From NCBI GenBank assembly GCA_002751075.1, contig NAOQ01000047.1:188468-225010 (forward strand): DNA of 36,543 nt, read 5' to 3'. The notes under the pieces are model-generated. The model ran no database searches. It saw nothing but the letters and a program-made list of their open reading frames with translations, and was not told the DNA's origin. Every line of letters begins with the position of its first letter. Positions within the stretch are counted from its first letter, which is position 1. Origin of the DNA: Ichthyophonus hoferi (taxonomy: Eukaryota; Opisthokonta; Ichthyosporea; Ichthyophonida; Ichthyophonidae). Shown piece by piece: positions 13,812 through 24,245 of this stretch. A program made the translations under genes and the position numbers.

Positions 13812-14165
13812 TGCAAAGGGTACAACTCTCTTTTATTAGCAGGAAAGAGGACACGTCAAGAAACCTTTTAAAGGATTTTGACATCAGTTCTAGTGAAGTA
13901 GAAAACGGACATCCTATGTCCGTAGATAGTGAAGCCGAATCTACTATTAGTATATTAGATTCCGAGAGGGCGTAGTGGAAGCACGCTGGGCCCATAACTG
14001 TTTCAGAATCTAAGCTGATAATAGTAGATTCGGCTTCATTATCTACGGACATAGGATATCCGTTTTCTGCTTCACTCGAGCTGATATCAAAATTCTCTAG
14101 AAAATTTCTTGAAATTTCCTCCTCACTTTTGTCAGAGGAGAGTTGTAGCCGTTGTTTCTTTTTAT
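13812..14165. repeat. Inverted duplication of a coding-like fragment
   Basis: The left arm (about 13812-13972, plus strand) and the right arm (about 14003-14165, minus strand) are inverted copies of about 160 bases separated by about 30 bases. Over the central 96 bases I count 14 differences, about 85% identity. Both arms translate in corresponding frames to similar acidic, serine-rich peptides: left FDISSSEVENGHPMSVD, right FDISSSEAENGYPMSVD, each preceded by QR[VL]QLS. The two coding directions converge on the centre. The acidic Ser/Glu composition resembles the N-termini of some transposases such as piggyBac, but no catalytic domain is present, so the parent is unknown. RNA from either strand would form a long hairpin. 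Confidence 0.8.
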
Positions 14166-14265
14166 CTACAGATCTCAATCTAGTTGTAGAGGTAATGTCG
14201 GTTTTCTGTTTGACTCATCGGGCAGTAAGAGTAGAAATATCTCTTCATTTTATGGCTATAACTAC

Positions 14266-15190
14266 TTCTTGTAACAAATAAATATCAAATATGTTCTTTT
14301 ATTGTACTACACTAGGTAACTACGTTCCAGACAAAATCTGTGACTGTTGGTTAGGTTATATAGTTGCTGGTTCAGTTCAAGATTAGTTGACTAGGTGATA
14401 ACCCTTTAAGATAGGCATATTACTGAATATGTACTCAACCTAATTGTTATTCAACATGTTGTTAGCAATATATTGTCCAATGATTATGTAAAGGGTCATT
14501 GTGGATGTTATGCTATCACATATGTCTCATCAATCACTAGGTGGGATTAAATGCCAATGACCAATACTATTTAAAACTATGGTAAATTTATGCCCTAGAC
14601 TGCACTAAACATCCACTACTGATGTAATATATATATATTAGTGGCATCATGTAAATAATTAATTATCATTAATTAATGTCTAGCTCTTAATAATCGATTG
14701 AAATCTCATTCTAAACGCCATTGAACATTTAGAGGTTCAAAGCTACATAAACAATAACTATTTTTGTACAAGACATTAAGTATTTAGTCCAACACTTATA
14801 ATGGCTAAAATATTTCGCCAATTTTTATTTAATCGTTTACACTATGATTAAGAACCGTGTTTAATTCTAGCACAGCTAACACCTTCCATGTTTTCTAGCT
14901 AAGTGCTTCATTTGTACTGGTATCTACAATCTATTGGCACAACTGATAATACTCAAATCTTGTTGGCTGTGGACTGAGTTTGACCCTTATTTTATTTTTT
15001 GCGTTAAATATTGAAGTACTATTTAATGACTTCTAATTACTTATGTGTGCGTAATATTAATATATGTTGCAAGGTTTGTTCAACTCCGGATGAACATGTA
15101 GATTGGCTGGAGTTTTGGTAACAGGCGGATCATAAAATGATTGATCCATTATTACTTGCAACGTTTTAAATAGGTAAATTTATTGGTCAA
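14266..15190 (+). repeat. Diverged dispersed repeat, copy B
   Basis: Same family and orientation as 1811-2375. It has the same ordered blocks, interrupted by about 330 bases of unrelated sequence (about 14720-15060) absent from copy A. Copies A and B lie on either side of BDP1. No open frame or terminal repeat was recognised. Confidence 0.6.
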
Positions 15191-16270
15191 TACATAGAAT
15201 GTGAGCAGAATTAAATAAGATAATTAGCTTTAGTGGTCTTCTGTGAACGATATTTTTACGTCCTGAATCAAAGAGCGTTTTAACATTTCTATTTACATAC
15301 ACGGTGTACAGTTATGCTAAGGTATATTTCTATTATTAAACAAGTCAGAAAGGCTTGCCCTAAGCTAGGCATTGTGTTATCTGCACCCCAAACATATAAC
15401 CTGAAATGGCTCATTATATCTCCACCATTGGCTGGTTTAGTTTTGTTTTTCGTAACGCGGTATCGTAATGTACATTTTTTCCATTGGTCCAGACCTGGCA
15501 TATCTTGTAATAGCCTCGAATTAGCGATCAGAATACAATCGTTAATATTTTGCAATCGTTACATCATTCTTATATTCTTGGGGATTGGTTTTATAGCACT
15601 TTGGGGTTAAGCAAATGTTAACATTGTCTATCACCCAGGATTTTTTTTATCTGGAGCTTGGCTTCATTAATAGATAATATGATGTAAATATCTTGAATGA
15701 AGATAATATGTAGATTGATTTAAAATGGCCTCATAATGAAAGTATTCACAAACAATTGGCAGGTTGGTGAGTTGAAGTGTTTTGACTGGTGCTAGTTACT
15801 GGTTCATTGCAACACTATTATAAGTCGTGGATTGGCTAATGATTGAATCTAAACTTGGATCAGATAAAACTGACGAGGATAACCTTATAAAATGCCTAAG
15901 AAGCTACTTCAACACAGACAACTGCTTTATATATAGTAATATATGCCTAATATAGTAGTACACCTAATATAATAATATATACCCTATAGTAATACCTCCA
16001 TGCAGATAGTGTTTACCCGCGACTAATTACAAATACCACAGCAGTCTTACCACAGCACAATCTGTGACGTAATTCTATATAATCATTTAACTGCATTCCT
16101 AATCGTATCTAGAGTATCCTTTTTAGACACTTTTTTCCTTAAACCATTGTCAGCTATTACTATGTAATTATGATTGCACCTATTCTACCTATGTATTATA
16201 TATAATTTCCCCAACTTTTTAACTCTCTTTTTAATTACATGTATATAGTTAGATTATTTTTTGTGTTTTA
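15191..16270. other. Intergenic region upstream of the orphan gene
   Basis: AT-rich sequence. Open frames of about 90-100 codons occur on both strands at 15289-15610 but match no family I recognise. From about 16200 the DNA becomes T-rich and ends in an acceptor-like tract at 16270-16271, 19 bases before the next ATG. Confidence 0.5.
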
Positions 16271-16271
16271 G
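16262..16271 (+). promoter_or_regulatory. Splice-acceptor-like site upstream of the orphan gene's ATG
   Basis: A T-rich tract (TTTTTTGTGTTTTAG) ends in AG at 16270-16271, 19 bases before the ATG. A stop codon in the ATG frame follows directly, so any upstream exon would be non-coding. The site fits a 5'UTR intron or a trans-splice acceptor; no matching donor was identified. Confidence 0.4.
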
Positions 16272-16290
16272 CTAAGCACAATTTCGTAAC

Positions 16291-19200
16291 ATGTTGATAC
16301 AGGAGGACAAATCATGTTCCAAATCAGCATCATGTTCAGTTTATAAGCTCTTTTCATGCCACGCGCCTTGTTCAAAAAACTGCAGTCTCTGTGATCAGCT
16401 CGAAGAATACTTGGAAACATTAGATCCAGGTGTTGATTTTGACTTTACTTGCAGTAGATCGAATGACTCCCCCTTGGCCCATTGTCGTGATGTTTGTACG
16501 TATTTAATGTTAAAAAAGAAGAATGAATGCTTACACATTCGTACCCTTAGGAGTTATTGGATCAATCAGAATGAGTTGACTATAAAGGTAGTGAGGTCTC
16601 CTGTACCAGACCACACGAAAACATTGGAGGGAAAACATATATTTATTAGGACAGGTCTGAAAAAAAGAGGTGTACCTGTAGATGAGAAAACAACTATCGG
16701 GGAAATTTTGGAAAGGGAAAGTATAGAACATTTATATTATTATCCACAACTAGACGGGAGAAAAGAATTGCAAGCTGAGATCAGTGATTTCACACTTATT
16801 GAACTCCATACAAATACAAAGGATTGCATACTTAATCTAGTGAGTGTAAATACAATACTCGATACATGTCCTAATCTACACATTAGTCTAGCATTGGAAG
16901 CAGTGTGTCGGGCGGCAAAAGGTAGAGCGAACCCGCAGACCTTTGCGGAATATTTTGACAACGAGTCAGACCAATTACAACATATCAAGTGGGATTTTCG
17001 AGATAAAGAGGGATACAAACATACGATTATGACATTGATACAATTTTTAAATGAGAAAGCTCCTAGAGAAAGGAGAGGTGGGGGTTATCTAGATGCATCT
17101 ATAGCGTCGTTATATGTACAGGAAATGCTCTGTGAGGCCTTGGATGTGCTATACAGACTACTAGTACAGGTGAGTGTTTATTACTCCCATTGGGCTTTAT
17201 TCTTATTTAGTTTATTTTATTTTATATATTCAGTCGATGGTTTTTCTGTTACTACCTTTATTAATAACTATGTTATTTTTTCTTTCTCCCCGTTCGCACA
17301 CGTTCCTACCACAGCCCTCTATTTTATTTTATTACTTATTCCAATCATTGTTCATCATTTAAAAAAATTAAACAGCAGCTTTAGAGATGGTTTTCAGTAA
17401 TCCAATATTCTCTAGTTTTTAATGCTGAGCAGGTGGTGGCTAGGGGTGATTGGATGCAATATAATAGAGGTACTCTAAAAACCACTCGGAGGACAGACAA
17501 TCAATTATTATTTTTAATTAAAAAACATAAACAAGAAGATATATATATATGCATTTATTTCTTATAGATATGCATATAGCTTTGTGATATTGGTACACCA
17601 ATTATGCATAACATCTGTTTAAATTATTTATTTTACACGTATGCCTTTTATGTTTATCCTCGACTAATTATCTTACAAATATAATATACCCACGCAGATT
17701 TTAAACCGTAGCACAAGGAACATTGACATTGTGGTAGTTTATTAATTAATTTGGTTAATGAATTAGCACCTATTAAGTTATATGGATGAACTATATTACA
17801 TTTTAATTTAATTATTAGTCATAATTCAGTAGTGTAATACGATTTTGTTCAGATTAATCAATGACTAAGAGCTATAACATCACTATGAGCTATTAATAGA
17901 GGCAATTTCATTTAATATGAGGAAGGCAGAGGTAATCTATCTATTCTATATTTTAAAAAATTTGCAGTACATTTATATTTATGCCATATTAGGCTACCTC
18001 ATCTCTATACATTTTGACATTTTATGTTACAATAGTTGGTTCATTATCATTCGAAAACGAGGTGCAATTTTAAATTTTAAATTCTGTTTTTTAAAACTTT
18101 TAAAAAAAAATCCCATTTTAACGAAGGGGTCCTCTATTTTATAACAATATTACCCAATGGAAACTATATCTTAGACAGGATGTCCAATACCCCGTTTGTA
18201 TTAAAACAAATATAATTTTGATGTAGAGTTATTAGGGTGAGGGAGTGATGATCGTTAATATAAACACTAACAACCAATGCTACATTATTTTAGACTCACC
18301 GAGAGGCTGATATTGCGAGCTCCTTTCTTCATCTTCTACACTTTGCCATTAACAACAGACCAAATAATCTTCGACCCTCTCTTTCCACGGTCAAAAACAG
18401 TGATGCTTCTATGAATTCTCCTGTGATGGCCTCTTATTATGCCGACGCTGTTCGTATTTTTGCCGAGAAAGACCAGATCATGGGTATATTTCTGANNNNN
18501 NNNNNNNNNNNNNNNNNNNNNNNNNNNNNNNNNNNNNNNNNNNNNNNNNNNNNNNNNNNNNNNNNNNNNNNNNNNNNNNNNNNNNNNNNNNNNNNNNNNN
18601 NNNNNNNNNNNNNNNNNNNNNNNNNNNNNNNNNNNNNNNNNNNNNNNNNNNNNNNNNNNNNNNNNNNNNNNNNNNNNNNNNNNNNNNNNNNNNNNNNNNN
18701 NNNNNNNNNNNNNNNNNNNNNNNNNNNNNNNNNNNNNNNNNNNNNNNNNNNNNNNNNNNNNNNNNNNNNNNNNNNNNNNNNNNNNNNNNNNNNNNNNNNN
18801 NNNNNNNNNNNNNNATTAACAACAGACCAATAATCTTCGACCCTCTCTTTCCACGGTCAAAAACAGTGATGCTTCTATGAATTCTCCTGTGATGGCCTCT
18901 TATTATGCCGACGCTGTTCGTATTTTTGCCGAGAAAGACCAGATCATGGGTATATTTTTAGCTATCCTATCTGCACACACCAACGGCACTGCTTCATTAA
19001 CTAAACTACGAGACCGCATTCAACTGTACAGTGGTTGGTCTCTACAACAACGTTGCCCAAAGTCTAAAGTCTCACGATGGAAAGACCTAATTTATAATGC
19101 CAAACGTAAAAAATTGATAATGATTGATAAGATAAACAAGAAGGATCGAGTCATTGTAGTGGCCAACAAGAAGTTTGTAAAAGCATGTCGACAAGTATTT

Positions 19201-20793
19201 GAAAACGATACATTTCTCAGCTATTATGAACGTCTTCTGGCCACCCCTGTGGACCCTTCTCTCACCATTTCTCTGTCATTCTGCAAGCAGGATACTACTG
19301 CGTACATTATCAATATTTTAAAAAGAATCAATATACCCTGCCTAGAAGCAGTGGCCAAGTTAGGAGAGGATGGCTTTACTATATTAAGGGGTGATCAGCC
19401 ACTGGTGGTAGGTCAGGTGATATACAGTATTTCTGAGGAGCTAAGTGAAACCCCATTACAAACATGGCCTACGATGGTAAAGGGGTGTACGTATATGCAG
19501 GTACTTCATGGGAGAAGAGAATTATCTAGTAGTAAATCTAATTATTGTGCCGACACTATTAAGGCAGTTATAAATGGAATGGCTCGACTGGCAAAAGAAG
19601 GCCACTCGGCGAGTGTGGTATCTGTGGACTGTGATGTCGGATTAGTTCAATTGCTAGCTGTATTATTCAAAACCTTGTCTACAACCACAAGCACACACTG
19701 TACTGGTTCCCAAGATAACCTAGTTACGTTAAAACATGCTTCAGCAATTGACATTAGTGAATTGATCAACACGTTGTGTATGGACAGTGGGAGGCCAAGT
19801 ATATCCGACAAGTCTGGGAAAACAGTGGTGATGCTATATGAGAATTCACAACGCATCTTAGGACACGGTTCACAGTTGGCTTGGGTTGCTACATCCCTTC
19901 AGTTTATTTTTTGTCTGGCAACATTGGCGGTACAGGGTGTGTCAGCTTTTTCATTGAACTCACAGATTGATAAAGACTTAGCAGACCTGGAGATAGAGAA
20001 GATAAACATGATGGCTGGCCATCCAGCCGTAGTTGATATTCACGACATTAGTACTGATACAGAAAAAGAAACTCAAACCCGTATGATATCTATTCCGACA
20101 TTTATGGATAACATCACATTAAAAGGACACACTGTTCAAGATGGGAATCAAGAATCAATAGGTTCATACGTAACATCACCTAAATATAATGAGTATATAC
20201 CCCCCATATTCCTTCCAGAAAGGAAAGAAGGCCACGCTTCGAAGCTAGGGAAAAATTCTTTGAGCATGGACAAGAAAGGTTCTAAAGAAGATAATCCTAT
20301 TGATATTGATGATACTCCTCCACGCGAAACCATTGTTGATCAACCCGATCTACCCACACTTATCCTACCAACATCTCTACATCCATTGCAACCACAAACA
20401 CCTATGAAATACTTTAGGCCTGGTACATACGCTCCTACACTTAAGACCCAACCCTTTCATAATAAGGAACAAAACAGCTCTATCTCATCAAATGGAGCTT
20501 GTAAGAGGCAATCGCCACTTTCGCAAATCATAGAGACCCCTGCATTTACCATGGAAGAAATATTATTGTCGCCTAGTGATAAGGACCTTCCCCAGCCTGT
20601 AGATCCCAAGCGACCACTCGTCGTTGAGAGTATTCATGATGATATTCTGGTTTCTGATTTAGAGGACAGTAAGATGATGGTTGCTGCCTACTTATCTGCT
20701 AAGCGTAAGAAAATCCGTACGACATCTCCATCTCCATGCAAGCCTGGCTGTCAATGTGGTAAAACGGCCACCTGTACTGTTCTTTTGGATTAG
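16291..20793 (+). CDS. Unrecognised two-exon gene, about 970 codons, with winged-helix-like middle
   Basis: I do not recognise this protein. Exon 1 is 16291-17169 (293 codons, ending CAG before GTGAGT). Exon 2 starts at 18294 after TTTTAG, in frame, and runs to TAG at 20791-20793. An assembly gap with a false duplication interrupts it; reading the first copy up to the gap and the second copy after it gives about 970 codons, which assumes the missing bases are only the duplicated ones. The N-terminus has cysteines at 9, 15, 23, 27, 31 and 34 with His24, possibly zinc-binding. Residues about 348-430 look like a winged helix: helix, basic recognition-helix-like WKDLIYNAKRKKLIMID, then a short strand VIVVAN. 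A LOTUS/OST-HTH fold is possible. Residues about 720-940 are low-complexity, with a SUMO-interaction-like PIDIDD near 806. The tail has CKPGCQC. Two long exons contrast with the small exons of its neighbours. AATAAA follows the stop at 20804. Confidence 0.8.
18348..18957. other. Assembly gap with false flanking duplication
   Basis: Bases 18496-18814 are 319 Ns. The 144 bases at 18348-18491 reappear at 18815-18957 with a single missing A (ACCAAATAAT versus ACCAATAAT). This is the pattern of two contig ends that overlap but were scaffolded with a gap instead of merged. The first copy keeps the frame upstream; the second keeps it downstream. The bases just before the Ns (CTGA) also disagree with the second copy (TTAG). 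Confidence 0.9.
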
Positions 20794-20803
20794 AAGAAGA
20801 AGA

Positions 20804-20834
20804 AATAAAAAACAAGACAACTATTTTGAATAAA
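20804..20834 (+). terminator. Polyadenylation signals after the orphan gene
   Basis: AATAAA occurs at 20804-20809, 11 bases after the stop, and again at 20829-20834. Either could direct 3'-end cleavage for the gene ending at 20793, which supports that gene end. In such AT-rich DNA a chance match cannot be excluded. Confidence 0.5.
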
Positions 20835-21638
20835 TTATAAGGTATATATTGCTGTGTTTATGCTATTGACAAGAACTCACTATCACTGGTTAGGACAGAC
20901 AGGAAAAAATTTGTGAGGCACATAAATTGTTGGAACATGTGTAATACGTTACAATGATTATTGTTTTATTTATATAAAGAATATAACATGTATTCTATTT
21001 ATTTATTATGTGCTATTAATCAAAGAGTAGAGATTATCTATCAAACCTATGTAGTAATAATTTGTATTGTGATTAATTTATGTGTACCGTATTATATTAG
21101 ATAGACAGTATAATCTAAATTCAGTATCACTGCATCACACATGCTTAAAATGGTATAAACTAATGACGGTGTGGCTGAGATGAGGTGTTTGGTTTGGTTT
21201 ATACTATAGTTTGCCACTTGACATGCGTCATTGCCGGGGTAATGGCTTAAAATAGAGACATGGTATTTTTACCTTATATATTTACCATTTCAACACAGGC
21301 TAGTATCGACTGATCATGAATTTATCACTTCATCATCCTTTCTATAAATAAGATTTTAGCTTTAAAATACCAAGTAAAAACACTAGTTTTTACTATTATG
21401 TATAGATTAATACATAGAAAGCGAGAGTCATTCATAAAGATTTGTATATATATATCTAGCCACACCCCCGTAGTGCCACATACATATATACAGTTATTGT
21501 TAAAAAAGGAATAATATTTAATCAATTTGGGTATATCCATATATAGCTATAAGCATCTTGTTATAAGATCGTTAACTTTGAATGAAACACGTCGTTTAAA
21601 TTGATTTGTCGATGCATAGTTTGCAAGCATTTACATTA
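20835..21638. other. Intergenic region, nothing recognised
   Basis: AT-rich sequence with short ATATAT runs. No exon, RNA gene or element was identified. Confidence 0.5.
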
Positions 21639-21900
21639 GTGAATTGGCCAATGAGCTATTCGAATAAGCCATTTCACATCATAATGCTTTGCAGATTCAG
21701 ATAACTCATTGCTTAGGTATCCTGCCTAAGACGGGTCCTGTTAGCTTGTTTAATGATCAAAATATATATTAGCATATCTGTACCCTGTGTATGCAAAGGG
21801 GCACATTAAAACGCTCCTTAACTCAGTATTCTCTCTCTTTATAAACGCATTTAAGTCACATGAATACTCATGTCTACTTATCATTCCTAATATTGTCGCA
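21639..21900 (+). repeat. Direct repeat, copy 1, with conserved hairpin
   Basis: This aligns along about 262 bases with 22569-22836 in the same orientation, 930 bases apart. The best block runs from TTCAGATAACTCATTG into the hairpin CTTAGG-TATCCTG-CCTAAG (21712-21730). Further blocks are TTAGCATATCT, GTATGCAAAGGG and TCAGTATTCTCTCT. A TATA-like TTTATAAACGC sits near the end. The pair could be duplicated promoters, a structured RNA gene, or terminal direct repeats of a small element. Confidence 0.75.
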
Positions 21901-22568
21901 GATTAAACTTAGATAGTTTATCATGGTCACAAAACTTGGTAATTCTATTAAGTCAACAACCCACAAAGGCCAAAAACACTTCATCCCAACCCTACATCTA
22001 CCTACTCAGCTGTACGTGTGCCAACTCAATTTGATTACACCTACACCCTGTCTTTAAATTTTCATTTGAACTGTCAACATTTACAGCTTCAAAATGACAC
22101 CAAGCTAACGTGCAAAAAACTGGGTAACACCCACATATCATTTCAGCCGCTCGCCGCCAGACGCCACATGCCAAAGCCAGAGCCAGAGCTAGAGCGAGCA
22201 AAAACATTTATCACCCAGTGTGGTGAACTGTCCTCCGTTTGTTTTTTCACACTGAGTGCCATGCCACAATCATTGCTTTATGCCATCAGGAATTATCTGG
22301 TTCATTTAGTGAGCGAAAAACCTACAGCTAAGTAGTATCATGTTTAAGGTTCTTTTCATATTCTTCTTTCATATTTTTATGTCTTAGGTGAAATAATCCG
22401 CCTAGGTCAAAGGGGGTGTTTAAACAGGATGTTTAATTAGTTTAAATATTTTTTTGTATAACTATAAATATTTAATATTATTGGCAAGCATTATTGGATA
22501 TGTAACCTGGGAAAATAGTGAGTGCAATCTCTTGGTGTTAAACGGCAATTCAAGATGATCTATCAAAA
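21901..22568. other. Segment between the direct repeats, with open frames on both strands
   Basis: This holds a patch (about 22140-22210) richer in GC than its surroundings. A plus-strand frame of 105 codons (22018-22335) and a minus-strand frame of 69 codons (21998-22207) overlap there. The minus frame begins with an Ala/Leu-rich hydrophobic stretch like a signal peptide, but this comes from a short CTGGCT-type repeat. Neither has a recognised domain, so I call no gene. Confidence 0.4.
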
Positions 22569-22836
22569 GTGAACCAGCCAATGGTAGAAATCCGGAAACT
22601 ATATGTAAGCCAGTTCAGAACATGTTTTGCGGGTTCAGATAACTCATTGCTTAGGAATCCTGCCTAAGACAAGTCCTGCGGATTGGTTTAATAATGAAAG
22701 CATGTCTTAGCATATCTACACTCCTAGTATGCAAAGGGATACGCTAAAAAGCCTCTTAGTTCAGTATTCTCTCTCCTTCTAAACGAATATAAATCACAGG
22801 AACAGATATATCTCTACCTATTATTCCCAACAGTTA
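22569..22836 (+). repeat. Direct repeat, copy 2, with conserved hairpin
   Basis: Second copy of the 21639-21900 repeat. Its hairpin CTTAGG-AATCCTG-CCTAAG (22650-22668) keeps both stem arms exactly, with one loop base changed. Flanking sequence is more diverged. The position corresponding to the TATA-like word of copy 1 reads TTCTAAACG, with ATATAAATC slightly further on. Confidence 0.75.
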
Positions 22837-24215
22837 CATATATATTTCGTAATTTACGACTTAATCCAGTAAAGCTATCTGGATGTAATATATTCATTTT
22901 TCATTATACAATCTAGACTCCTGAAATTAAGTGTCAACAGATACGTCAATACATGTTATAGTATGATGTAATCTAATATAATACATTATGATATACCACT
23001 AAAAAAAAAAAAGGTGTCTTAATTTTATTGACTGTTTGGATTAATCGACAATTCTTTCAAAAGATGATCGGAGAAGTTAATGTGAAAAACTGTGTATATA
23101 AGATGCCATCACACTACATGCAACTGATAGAATGACATAAATTATTGGTTCTGGCTCTGATTAGTATTGATCGTCAAGCTTTTCTGATTTTTGCATCAGA
23201 TATAGACCAAAGCAATTAGTATTTAGCAACTTTTATTTAAAAAATAAGTAAACAAATATTTCATATATGCATACATTCCCATGTATGATCAAAAATTGTC
23301 CGTAAACTGCCCTAACCCTATATATTCGTCATATCAATTATATTAACCAATAAATAATAACTCTCCATTAATATATTCCTTAATTAATTAAGGAATTGAA
23401 AATGGAATTGCAACTTGACAGAACAAGTCCTAAGTGCTTGACATTCATATATATATTATATATAATATTGGTGTGTATGTTTTATGTGTATGTATGTATA
23501 TATATATTGGTGTATATGTTTGTAAGTTTATGCTTGTACGCTTGTATATTTATATATGTATGTACGTATATATGTATATATACAATAGTGTATATGTTTT
23601 TATGTGTATGTATTTATGCATGTCTGCTTGTATGTGTATGTATATATGTATATATATATATATTAAGTATAGCATGTATGTATGTAAGTAGGCATGTATG
23701 TATGCATGTATGTATATATGCATCTATATGTATTGTGTATAATATATATATATGTAAGTAAGTATTTTCGGGTAGACATACAATACACACGAGCGAGTTG
23801 ATCCTTATTTATATTTATAAATGGAAATTTTCTAAACAGCAACCCTAGTATTATAATTTATCCGTTAAACTATCTAGGTCAAGTATCATTTTTTGAAAAA
23901 TTAATGACGAATTTAATATCAAATTATATATTCTATTTTAAATGTGTTATGAATACGTATACTATATTATATATTATATATTATGTATTATGTATTATGT
24001 ATTATGCATTATATATTACCTATTATATATCATTTATTTTCTATTGTCTGTTATGTATTATATGTTGTCTGTTATATATTATATATTATATATTATCTAT
24101 TGCTTATTATGTATTATATAGATAGTGTACTAAGAAGTAGTATGTGACGTCATTGTTCAGGCCAGGATAATACAGAGGGCCGTGATATAACTAACTAATG
24201 GTTTTTTATTATACA
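22837..24215. other. Low-complexity intergenic region upstream of RBMX2
   Basis: Unique AT-rich sequence to about 23430, then TATG/TATA tetramer-like repeats (about 23440-23765), and the heptamer array at 23963-24123. Open frames through these tracts are compositional artefacts. Confidence 0.65.
23963..24123 (+). repeat. Degenerate 7-bp array (consensus TATATTA)
   Basis: Twenty-three consecutive heptamers can be read without a gap: TATATTA x3, TGTATTA x3, TGCATTA, TATATTA, CCTATTA and so on to TGTATTA, TATAGAT. TTA in the last three positions is the most conserved part. It ends about 120 bases before the RBMX2 ATG. Confidence 0.75.
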
Positions 24216-24216
24216 G
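24191..24216 (+). promoter_or_regulatory. Strong splice-acceptor-like site in the RBMX2 5' leader
   Basis: A branch-point-like CTAAC (24191-24195), a T-rich tract and ACAG ending at 24216 lie 29 bases before the ATG at 24246. The leader therefore probably begins with a cis 5'UTR exon or a trans-spliced leader. No upstream donor was assigned. Confidence 0.5.
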
Positions 24217-24245
24217 GGGGAGGGATTAACTACCAATAGGAAACC

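Noticed and set aside
15289-15610. Overlapping open frames of about 90-100 codons on both strands
   Set aside because: No recognisable domain, splice context or homologous motif; both strands are open, which argues for chance. A similarity search could overturn this.
21998-22207. Minus-strand frame with a signal-peptide-like start
   Set aside because: The hydrophobic start comes from a short CTGGCT-type repeat, the remainder has no conserved pattern, and the other strand is equally open.
23396-24125. Several open frames through TATG/TATTA repeats upstream of RBMX2
   Set aside because: They encode only Tyr/Ile/Cys-rich low-complexity peptides produced by the repeat sequence.
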